DNA from: Bacteriovoracaceae bacterium
GTDB taxonomy: Bacteria; Bdellovibrionota; Bacteriovoracia; Bacteriovoracales; Bacteriovoracaceae
Assembly: GCA_947450475.1 (NCBI GenBank)
Contig: CANFVK010000006.1
Span: 62,001-126,000, forward strand
Length of the DNA stretch: 64,000 nt
Direction: 5' to 3'
Below, piece after piece: positions 44,199-52,319 of this stretch. The notes below the pieces were generated by a model. The model did not search any database. It saw nothing but the letters and a program-made list of their open reading frames with translations, and was not told the origin of the DNA. A program made the position numbers and the translations under genes. Numbering within the stretch: position 1 is the stretch's first letter; every line of letters starts with the position of its first letter.

Positions 44199-45707
44199 TT
44201 AATATTTTCTAGTCGCCAAGAAGCCTTTAATCGCTTCTAAAATTTTTATTTCGTTCCCCATGTTGATTTCTTTTGATGCTTTTATTTCAGCAACAACATC
44301 ACCATGTCTAGTGTGTAAAAATTCTAAAATTTCTCCTTCTGCAACTCTCACCTTCGGCGTTGGAACAACATCTAGAAGTCCCTTTGTCGCGGCAAGAATA
44401 ACTAGAACTTGGTCTATAACATCTGCAGGAGCATATTGATCTTGCTTTAAAAGTTCGACCAATCTCTCTCCTCTTGCCAACTGTCTCTTGGTTGCTTCAT
44501 CAAGATCTGATCCAAAAGCAGCAAATGCAGCCAACTCGCGATACTGAGCAAGATCCAACCTTAAAGTACCAGCAACTTTTTTCATTGCCTTTACTTGTGC
44601 CGATCCACCAACTCGCGAAACAGAAAGACCTACGTTGACTGCAGGGCGAATACCTGAGTTAAAAAGATCTGACTCAAGAAATATTTGACCATCAGTAATT
44701 GAAATAACGTTTGTAGGAATATAGGCGGACACGTCACCTTCTTGGGTTTCAATAACCGGAAGCGCTGTTAGCGAACCTGCCCCTAATTCATCAGAAAGCT
44801 TAGCTGCTCTTTCAAGAAGTCTTGAGTGTAAATAAAAGACGTCTCCTGGAAATGCTTCGCGCCCTGGAGGTCTTCTTAGCAGAAGTGACATTTGTCTATA
44901 GGCTTGCGCTTGTTTTGTTAAATCGTCATAAATGATTACGGCATGACGTTTGCTGTCTCGGTAGTATTCGCCCATAGTACAACCAGTATATGGGGCTAAA
45001 AACTGCATCGGAGCAGAAGCTGAAGCTGTCGCTGAAACGATTATAGTATAATCTAGAGCACCAGCATCTTTAAGTTTTTGCTGAACTTGTCTTACGGTAG
45101 ATTGTTTTTGTCCAATTGCTACGTAAATACAAACAACATCCTTTCCTTTTTGGTTAATAATTGTATCAATAGCAATAGCAGTTTTACCCGTTTTTCTATC
45201 GCCAATGATCAGCTCTCTTTGACCTCTTCCAATTGGGATCATCGAGTCGATAGCTTTAAGCCCAGTTTGCAATGGTTCATGGACTGATTTTCTTGCTATG
45301 ATTCCTGGCGCCTTAATCTCAACTACACGAGTTTCCTTTGATTTCAATTCGCCCATGCCGTCTATTGGCTCGCCAATAGCATTTACTACGCGACCAAGTA
45401 GAGCATCGCCGACTGGTACTTGAACAATTTTTTCAGTTCTCTTAACTGATGTACCTTCTTTAATAGAAGTGTCTTCACCAAGAATGGCAATACCTACGTT
45501 ATTTGATTCAAGGTTTAAAACCATTCCAGTAGTGCCAGAAGTGAACTCAACAAGCTCACCGGCCATTACATTTTTTAAGCCGAATACGCGGGCAATCCCG
45601 TCTCCAACAGTTAAAACAGTTCCTACTTCATCAACCTGAAGTCTAGTTTGAAAATTTGAGATTCTTTCTTTGATAATACTTGTAATCTCTTCTGGATTCA
45701 TTGCCAT
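44199..45707 (-). CDS. atpA: ATP synthase F1 alpha subunit
   Basis: [39 protein letters not shown]. Confidence 0.98.
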   Translation of the reverse strand: MAMNPEEITSIIKERISNFQTRLQVDEVGTVLTVGDGIARVFGLKNVMAGELVEFTSGTTGMVLNLESNNVGIAILGEDTSIKEGTSVKRTEKIVQVPVGDALLGRVVNAIGEPIDGMGELKSKETRVVEIKAPGIIARKSVHEPLQTGLKAIDSMIPIGRGQRELIIGDRKTGKTAIAIDTIINQKGKDVVCIYVAIGQKQSTVRQVQQKLKDAGALDYTIIVSATASASAPMQFLAPYTGCTMGEYYRDSKRHAVIIYDDLTKQAQAYRQMSLLLRRPPGREAFPGDVFYLHSRLLERAAKLSDELGAGSLTALPVIETQEGDVSAYIPTNVISITDGQIFLESDLFNSGIRPAVNVGLSVSRVGGSAQVKAMKKVAGTLRLDLAQYRELAAFAAFGSDLDEATKRQLARGERLVELLKQDQYAPADVIDQVLVILAATKGLLDVVPTPKVRVAEGEILEFLHTRHGDVVAEIKASKEINMGNEIKILEAIKGFLATRKY

Positions 45708-45737
45708 TTTTTACCTCAACGTTCCTTATGGGTGTAA

Positions 45738-46277
45738 TTATGAATTTAAAACACTTTCTTTAAATTTTTCTAGTTGGTTTTCAAGCGAAGCATCTAACTG
45801 CAAATCTTCTACGGTTACTCTATATCCTGCTGAGACAGTTGCACTTTTAGTGTATTCAAGAATGGAATCTCTACCTAATTTCTTTTGCAGGTAACTTTTT
45901 AATTTTTCTTTAACATCTGGACTAATGTTATCTTCACTTCCTTCAATTGTTCCTCGTAAAAATCCCTTATTGTGATCGTCGATAACAATGATGTTTTTAA
46001 AAATCATTGGAAGTAGGTTTATTCTTTTTTCTTGAATCAAAAAATGAATAAAGTTTGTGGTGATCTGTGAAAGCTTTAACGAGGACATTACGGTGTCTAG
46101 CACCGATAGTTTTTCTTCAGTAGTAAAAACATCTAAAAAAACCAGAGTTTCAAGATCGTTGCTTTTGTTAATGACTTCCGTTAGTCTCGTCATTTCCTCT
46201 GCGAGATCTAACTTTAGCTCCAAAGAAAGATCGACAAGTGCTTGGGCGTAGGCTTTTGATGTTATTTGCTCTTTCAT
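45738..46277 (-). CDS. atpH: ATP synthase F1 delta subunit
   Basis: 179 aa, AYAQALVDLSLE start and operon position; GYRVTVEDLQLDASLENQLEKFKESV C-terminus. Confidence 0.92.
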   Translation of the reverse strand: MKEQITSKAYAQALVDLSLELKLDLAEEMTRLTEVINKSNDLETLVFLDVFTTEEKLSVLDTVMSSLKLSQITTNFIHFLIQEKRINLLPMIFKNIIVIDDHNKGFLRGTIEGSEDNISPDVKEKLKSYLQKKLGRDSILEYTKSATVSAGYRVTVEDLQLDASLENQLEKFKESVLNS

Positions 46278-46292
46278 TTTTTCCTTTAAAAA

Positions 46293-46841
46293 TTAATTTT
46301 TTAATTCAGAAATAATCTTATTAGTCGCTTTTGTTTTATAGTCTGGATTTCCACCAATTGTGACTTGCGTTTTCTTGATTACAGTTTCAAGTAACTCGTG
46401 ATTCATTGCCTCAACAAGTTCCTTTTTTTCACCCATTAATTTATTTTCGAGATCTCGCTTCATCCTTGCAATAATGGTTTGAGTTTCTTCACTGTGTAAC
46501 TTTGCAAATTGAGCAGCCTCGGTCTCATATTCAGTATTTATTTTCACTAAATCTGAATCAAGGTTTTTAATTTTATCTGAATACTTGGCAAGTCTTTCTT
46601 CTGCATCTTTGTTGTTTTTAGCCGCAGAATTTACTAATGATTTTACGTCGTCTGAGTTTTTTTCAAACTTCTCTCTAAGCGGCTTGATCACCTTTGAAAG
46701 GATCGCTAGTAAGATAATGAAATTTATAAATGGGTACTTAAGGTCGCCAATGCTAGGTAAGTGGTGAGCTGTTTCTTCACTGGCCATAAGTAAAGATGTT
46801 AGCGATATAAAAAACAATGAAAATTTAAAAATCAATTTCAC
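46293..46841 (-). CDS. atpF: ATP synthase F0 b subunit
   Basis: N-terminal TM then long charged helix; operon position. Confidence 0.85.
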   Translation of the reverse strand: MKLIFKFSLFFISLTSLLMASEETAHHLPSIGDLKYPFINFIILLAILSKVIKPLREKFEKNSDDVKSLVNSAAKNNKDAEERLAKYSDKIKNLDSDLVKINTEYETEAAQFAKLHSEETQTIIARMKRDLENKLMGEKKELVEAMNHELLETVIKKTQVTIGGNPDYKTKATNKIISELKN

Positions 46842-46850
46842 GGTATTTCC

Positions 46851-47294
46851 TTATTTAGTTAATTTATCTATGAGGCTGCCAGAAAGATTTTCAGCTTCGG
46901 CCATTACCACTAATTTTTTTTCTAAAATTTCGTTGAATATTTTGGCTTTGCGTGAGTCGTATTCAGCAGAAATTTTTTCTTCAGCTGCTTGTAGAATTTC
47001 ATGTTCTTTTCTGAGAATATCTGCTTTTTTCTTCATGGCAGAGTTATGCGAGTCTTGATGAGTTTTTTCTACTTTTGCTTTGTATTGAGCTGATAGCTCT
47101 TCTGCTTTTTTGTAAACTGAGTGGGTTTGATTTTCAAGCTTTGTCGTTTTGCCTTCTCTATATTCTAAAACTTTTTGGATTCTTTTAAAAAAAAGAGGTG
47201 CCAAAATATTGAATGAAATAATTAGTAATCCGAATTGTATAAGAAAAGTTTGATCTATTTTTAGGGCATTTAAAACGGTCAAAATTATACTCAT
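46851..47294 (-). CDS. ATP synthase F0 b' subunit
   Basis: Second b-type subunit: one TM then charged helix, directly upstream of atpF. Confidence 0.8.
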   Translation of the reverse strand: MSIILTVLNALKIDQTFLIQFGLLIISFNILAPLFFKRIQKVLEYREGKTTKLENQTHSVYKKAEELSAQYKAKVEKTHQDSHNSAMKKKADILRKEHEILQAAEEKISAEYDSRKAKIFNEILEKKLVVMAEAENLSGSLIDKLTK

Positions 47295-47454
47295 TGTCTC
47301 GTTTCTCCGATTTATTAGTTTTTATCGAAGAACTTCCTTAGGAGAGAAAGCTCGTTAAAACTATTTAAAAATTTGTGTTCTTTTTTTCAATTATGAATAT
47401 TGCATTAGCCTTTAATCGTCAAGGAATTTTAGGATATTGATCGCGATGACGCAG

Positions 47455-47805
47455 TTAGGATTGTGTAGTCTTTTTGTCGCGCATTTTGGTTGTTCCGTGG
47501 AAAATAACGCCTTCCTCAACAATGAGACTGGGAGTTGTAATTATTCCTTCAAATCGAGCTGGCTTTAAAATTTCCACTCGCGAACTTGCTTTGATATTAC
47601 CTTTAACTGAACCTGCTATAATAATGATGTTTGCATTTATATCTGCGTTAATTATTGCACCTTCTGATATGACAACCGTGTCATTTGAAAAGACATTTCC
47701 ATTAACAATTCCCGCGATTCTCGCAGTACCGTTAAATGAGAGGTTGCCTTCAAACTTACAGCCTTCCTCTATAATTGCTGAAACTTCACCGCGGCGTCTT
47801 TCCAT
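47455..47805 (-). CDS. Bactofilin (polymer-forming cytoskeletal protein)
   Basis: GCKFEGNLSFNGTARIAGIVNGNVFSNDTVVISEGAIINADINANIIIIAGSVKGNI repeat pattern. Confidence 0.93.
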   Translation of the reverse strand: MERRRGEVSAIIEEGCKFEGNLSFNGTARIAGIVNGNVFSNDTVVISEGAIINADINANIIIIAGSVKGNIKASSRVEILKPARFEGIITTPSLIVEEGVIFHGTTKMRDKKTTQS

Positions 47806-47820
47806 TTTTTATCCTTAAAT

Positions 47821-47848
47821 AAAAAGTGGTCCCATAGGACCACTTTTT
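47821..47848. terminator. Perfect-arm hairpin between parB and bactofilin (terminator/attenuator-like)
   Basis: AAAAAGTGGTCCCATAGGACCACTTTTT; T-tract on both strands; contains TGGTCCCATAGGACCA at 47827-47842. Confidence 0.75.
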
Positions 47849-47869
47849 TTGTCTCTGTTTTTATCTATT

Positions 47870-48799
47870 CTATTTCGAAAGCAGGAATTCGTAAATGTCA
47901 TTAAATTCTGCTTCATTGTTAAATTTTAAAATTACCTGACCAGATCCATTTTTTCCGGAATTAATTCCAAAGTGATATCCAGTTTTTTGCTCAAGAGTTT
48001 TTTTAAATTGATCAAGCTTTTCATCAAAGAACGGATTTTTACGAGATTCTTTTTCCTTGATTGGTTTTTTCGCCTTAATACCATTTTCCATTTCTCTGAC
48101 TGACCAGTTGTTGGCGACAGCAAGGTTGGCCAATCTAATAACATCCTCTCGTTCTTTTACAGAAGCTAATAGTTTTGCATGTCCAAGCGTTAGCAATTCC
48201 TTTTGTAAAAGATCTATTACTGGTCTAGGAAGATTTAGAATTCTTAAAAAATTAGCGACGCTCGAGCGTTCTTTTCCTAGTTTCTTGGCAACTTCTTCTT
48301 GGGTCAATTTGTATTCATTCATTAGGTGATAATAGGCGAGGGCCTCTTCCACACAATTTAAATCTGATCGTTGAACGTTTTCAATAATTGACATGATCAT
48401 TTTTTCACGATCTGTAGCACGCTTAACAACTACAGGAACAGATTCAAGCCCTGCTTTCTTAGCCGCCCTTAATCTTCTTTCGCCCGCAACTAATTCAAAC
48501 TGGCCATTTTCTAAATCCACAACAATCAGCGGTTGAATAATTCCATTTTCTTTAATTGATTCACTTAGCTCTTCGAGATCCTTTTCTTTAAATATTTTTC
48601 TTGGTTGATTAGGATTGGTTTTTATGGATGATACAGAAACCAGAAGCGGTGAATTTTCTATTTTTATTTCAACTTCTTTTTCATTTTTGAATTCATTAAC
48701 ACCAAAGTGACTTTCATAAGTCTGAGAAACGATTGTTGGCGATGCGGTGTCTTGTAACAGCGCTGCAATTCCCTTACCCAATGCAATTTTCTTTGCCAT
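47870..48799 (-). CDS. parB: Chromosome partitioning protein ParB
   Basis: NPNQPRKIFKEKDLEELSESIKENGIIQPLIV, VAGERRLRAAKKAGL, MIMSIIENVQRSDLNCVEEA. Confidence 0.97.
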   Translation of the reverse strand: MAKKIALGKGIAALLQDTASPTIVSQTYESHFGVNEFKNEKEVEIKIENSPLLVSVSSIKTNPNQPRKIFKEKDLEELSESIKENGIIQPLIVVDLENGQFELVAGERRLRAAKKAGLESVPVVVKRATDREKMIMSIIENVQRSDLNCVEEALAYYHLMNEYKLTQEEVAKKLGKERSSVANFLRILNLPRPVIDLLQKELLTLGHAKLLASVKEREDVIRLANLAVANNWSVREMENGIKAKKPIKEKESRKNPFFDEKLDQFKKTLEQKTGYHFGINSGKNGSGQVILKFNNEAEFNDIYEFLLSK

Positions 48800-48822
48800 A
48801 CATACTCCTATAAAGCTTACTG

Positions 48823-49725
48823 CTAATTTGTGTGGTTTTCTTCAAATTTTATATTTTCTAGAGATGGTAATATGTCCATTATTTGATCTTCATTTTTTTT
48901 GATTTCAACAACTGCATTTAAAGTTGAAACACTGTCATTGATGGCTGCTTTTTTCTTAAATCTTTCTTTCAAGATTATTTCCTTAGCCAGGGCCAAGTAC
49001 GCTTCGCTTCCCTTAGACTCAATATCGTATAAAATTATTGGTTTTCCAAAACTTGGGCATTCAGCTAACTTTACATTTCTTGGAATTACAGTATTAAATA
49101 CCATTTCACCAAAATGAGTTTTTATCTCTTGCACAACTTGTTTGTGTAAACCTGAACGAGAGTCAAACATCGTAAGCAAGATTCCATCTAATTCTAAACT
49201 TGGATTTAGTGATGATTTAATCATCTTGACTGTATTTAAAAGTTGAGACAATCCTTCCATGGCTAAAAATTCTGTTTGCATGGGAACGATATAGGAGTGA
49301 GCTGCGTTGAGAGCATTAACTGTTAAAAGTCCCAACGATGGCGGACAGTCAATAATGATGTAGTCATATTGATTCGCGACAGACTGAAATGCAGTTTTTA
49401 ATTTTGACTCTCGAGCAAATAAACTGACCAATTCCAACTCAGCACCAACTAAGTTATTATCTGATGGGCACATATGAAAGTATGGCAACTCTGTTTCGTA
49501 AATTGCGTCTTTAATATCAATTTGGCCGATGAGTGCATGATATATGTTTTTTGAGCTAAATGTTTCTTTTGATAATCCAATGCTCAGACTTCCATTGCCC
49601 TGAGGGTCCAAGTCTATTAGTAGAGTCTTTTTCTCAGCTACTGCTAGACACGCTGCCAAATTTACTGAAGAGGTTGTTTTACCCACTCCGCCTTTCTGGT
49701 TCATCATTGCAATAATTTTAGCCAT
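48823..49725 (-). CDS. parA: Chromosome partitioning ATPase ParA/Soj
   Basis: MAKIIAMMNQKGGVGKTTSSVNLAACLA, DLDPQGNGSLSIG. Confidence 0.97.
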   Translation of the reverse strand: MAKIIAMMNQKGGVGKTTSSVNLAACLAVAEKKTLLIDLDPQGNGSLSIGLSKETFSSKNIYHALIGQIDIKDAIYETELPYFHMCPSDNNLVGAELELVSLFARESKLKTAFQSVANQYDYIIIDCPPSLGLLTVNALNAAHSYIVPMQTEFLAMEGLSQLLNTVKMIKSSLNPSLELDGILLTMFDSRSGLHKQVVQEIKTHFGEMVFNTVIPRNVKLAECPSFGKPIILYDIESKGSEAYLALAKEIILKERFKKKAAINDSVSTLNAVVEIKKNEDQIMDILPSLENIKFEENHTN

Positions 49726-49777
49726 TTAGAACACCTCTGTTTGTCGTTTTGCTGATTATTTATACCGTTTTATATAC

Positions 49778-50410
49778 TCAAAGTAACCCAGAAAATTTGA
49801 TATTTTTTTCAGTTTTTGTTCCACGTAGAACATTTTTATTTTTAAAACCTAAGAGTAAACGCCCATCAGTACCATCAATATCATAACCAACCTCTTCAAT
49901 TATTTCCCAACTATCTAATATTTCTTCAATATCTTCTAATTCATAAAAATTTGGTCCTTTGTAGAAAAAAACGAATAATTTATTATTGGTTTTAAATTTT
50001 GGCAGCAAGTCAGACACCTTCCCAACGGCTTTAAAGGTAACAACAACATCTCTATCAAAGATGACCTCTTCAAAGCGCTGGTGAAATAATTTAACATTTT
50101 GAAGTTCAAGCTTAGATGAAATTTGAGTGACAACCGAAGCTTTTTTAGATCGAGCGTCGAAGCCAATAAACTCTTTATCTTTATTGCTAAAAGCGAGTGG
50201 CAAAATTGGAAAACCACCGCCAAAGCCTATATCAACAACAAACTTCGTCTGCTCGATGCACTTTTTAAATACCGTACTCTTTTCTTGAGGTAGAACTGAA
50301 TCCATTATTTGTTTTTGGAAAAATTCTTCAAATTCATCAATTCTTGTTAAATTAATACCAGAGAAATCGTTAATTAAAAGATCATGATATTTTTTAGCAA
50401 AATCTCTCAT
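49778..50410 (-). CDS. rsmG: 16S rRNA (guanine527-N7)-methyltransferase
   Basis: VVDIGFGGGFPILPLAF SAM-binding motif; position between mnmG and parA. Confidence 0.9.
   Translation of the reverse strand: MRDFAKKYHDLLINDFSGINLTRIDEFEEFFQKQIMDSVLPQEKSTVFKKCIEQTKFVVDIGFGGGFPILPLAFSNKDKEFIGFDARSKKASVVTQISSKLELQNVKLFHQRFEEVIFDRDVVVTFKAVGKVSDLLPKFKTNNKLFVFFYKGPNFYELEDIEEILDSWEIIEEVGYDIDGTDGRLLLGFKNKNVLRGTKTEKNIKFSGLL
49817..49832 (+). promoter_or_regulatory. parS-like ParB-binding site
   Basis: TGTTCCACGTAGAACA, near-match to the canonical bacterial parS TGTTNCACGTGAAACA; inside the rsmG 3' end. Confidence 0.82.
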
Positions 50411-52254
50411 TAAACGATATTCCCCGCAACATAAGCTAAAGTGGCAGGTCTTATACCTTCCATTCTTTGCAATTGGCCAAATGTTTCAGGCTTAATTGAC
50501 TTGATTCTCAATTTGCATTCAAAAGATATATTTTGTGAATCAACTAAACTCTGCCAATGAATAGCCTTTTTAGATAATTTTACCATTTTTGCTGTTTCAG
50601 CAGTTGCTCTATTTATATAACCTTCATATTTAGTTGCAATAGCAACCGTTCTGATACTGTCTGAGCTAAATAAGCAGCCATTAAGCAATGTTTCATTTGT
50701 TAAAACCACAACAGGATCTACTTCAGGTCTTTTGAGTAATTCTTTGAAGGAAATATTGTTTTCAAGTGGGCCGTATTTCATTTGCAAAAAATACTCTTTA
50801 TTATTTTCATTTGAATAAAACATAGTTTCATTAACAAGCTTTTCCAAGATGGCGACTTCAGCAATGAATGAATCTTGAAATTGATCTATTTGAGAAAACA
50901 GACCCAATTGTTTTCGATATTGATTCATTCTAAGAATTGTATTGTCCTCGCGAACATATAGCCTATTTTCTGATCGTGCCGTGAAAAGCCTATAAGGCTC
51001 ATCTCTTTTATTTGAAACAAGATCCTCAATCATAACTCCAATATAAGAATCATTTCGATCCAAAATTAGCGACGGTTTACCCAAAAGTTCCAATGAAGCA
51101 TTTATACCTGCAATTATACCTTGGCCTGCGGCTTCCTCGTAACCAGAAGTACCACAAACTTGGCCCGCGAAATATAATCCCACACAGCTCTTGTATTCCA
51201 TGGTCCTAGAAAGTTCGGTAGTGTCAACAACATCATACTCAACAGCATATCCATGCACGAGAATTTCAGCTTTTTCTAATCCATTAATAGTCCTAATAAA
51301 TTCCAACTGAACATCTTTTGGTAGTGAAGTAGAAATACCATTTGGATAAATCGTTGCCAAATTGAGGCCCTCAGGCTCTATAAAGACGTGGTGAATATCT
51401 TTATCAAGATAACGAAAAGCTTTATCCTCTATACTCGGGCAATAGCGAGGCCCAATGCCCTTTATCTGTCCGTTGAAAATTGGAGATCTTTCTTTATTCT
51501 TTCTAATGATAGACAAGGTATTTGAATTCGTCTTAGTGAGATAACAACTTACCTGTGTAACAGATCGATCATATTTATGATTATTATAGTGAAAATTACG
51601 TGTACCAATGTCGCTTTCTTGAGGTTCGAGTACTGTATAGTTTATTGTATTTTTATCAAGCCTTGGCGGTGTTCCTGTTTTAAATCTTGCAGGGGTTGTT
51701 TTGATAAGCTTAAAGAGATCGTTGAGCCCGATCGATTTTTCACAGTTTATTCTGCCACCATCTGATTGGATTTCCCCTGTGTGCAATTTACCATTCAAAA
51801 AAGTACCAGTCGTAACAATAATTTTTTTAGCACGATAGCTTTCGCCATCATTTGTTGATACTTCAAAATCTAATTGGTTTTTATGAATTGATCTTACCAT
51901 TTTATTAATGATGCTAAGATTTCCCAATTCACTTAAAAGCATTTCAGCATTTTTTGTATAAAGATCTTTGTCTACTTGAACTCGAGTCGACTGTACGGCA
52001 TAGCCTTTAGATTCATTCAGTGTACGATATTGAATTCCTGCTCGATCAGCAAGAATTCCCATTAAACCACCAAGTGCATCGATCTCACGCACAACTTGAC
52101 CTTTACCAACGCCGCCGATGGCCGGATTGCAAGGTGTAGAGGCAAGACCAGAATGAGGAGATGTAATGAGCGCAACTTTTAAATTAAACTGACAGGAAAT
52201 CCATGCCGCCTCACAGCCAGCATGTCCTCCACCAATAATAATTAAATCAAACAT
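50410..52254 (-). CDS. mnmG: tRNA uridine-5-carboxymethylaminomethyl modification enzyme MnmG (GidA)
   Basis: FDLIIIGGGHAGCEAAW, CNPAIGGVGKGQVVREIDALGG, CGTSGYEEAAGQGI. Confidence 0.97.
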   Translation of the reverse strand: MFDLIIIGGGHAGCEAAWISCQFNLKVALITSPHSGLASTPCNPAIGGVGKGQVVREIDALGGLMGILADRAGIQYRTLNESKGYAVQSTRVQVDKDLYTKNAEMLLSELGNLSIINKMVRSIHKNQLDFEVSTNDGESYRAKKIIVTTGTFLNGKLHTGEIQSDGGRINCEKSIGLNDLFKLIKTTPARFKTGTPPRLDKNTINYTVLEPQESDIGTRNFHYNNHKYDRSVTQVSCYLTKTNSNTLSIIRKNKERSPIFNGQIKGIGPRYCPSIEDKAFRYLDKDIHHVFIEPEGLNLATIYPNGISTSLPKDVQLEFIRTINGLEKAEILVHGYAVEYDVVDTTELSRTMEYKSCVGLYFAGQVCGTSGYEEAAGQGIIAGINASLELLGKPSLILDRNDSYIGVMIEDLVSNKRDEPYRLFTARSENRLYVREDNTILRMNQYRKQLGLFSQIDQFQDSFIAEVAILEKLVNETMFYSNENNKEYFLQMKYGPLENNISFKELLKRPEVDPVVVLTNETLLNGCLFSSDSIRTVAIATKYEGYINRATAETAKMVKLSKKAIHWQSLVDSQNISFECKLRIKSIKPETFGQLQRMEGIRPATLAYVAGNIV

Positions 52255-52266
52255 ATTAATTCCAGT

Positions 52267-52282
52267 TGTTCCACGTAGAACA
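52267..52282 (+). promoter_or_regulatory. parS-like ParB-binding site
   Basis: TGTTCCACGTAGAACA, identical to 49817-49832 (20 bp shared: TTGTTCCACGTAGAACATTT); intergenic between mnmE and mnmG. Confidence 0.85.
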
Positions 52283-52319
52283 TTTCTAAATGACTTTTAA
52301 TACAAAAAGACAAAAAAGA

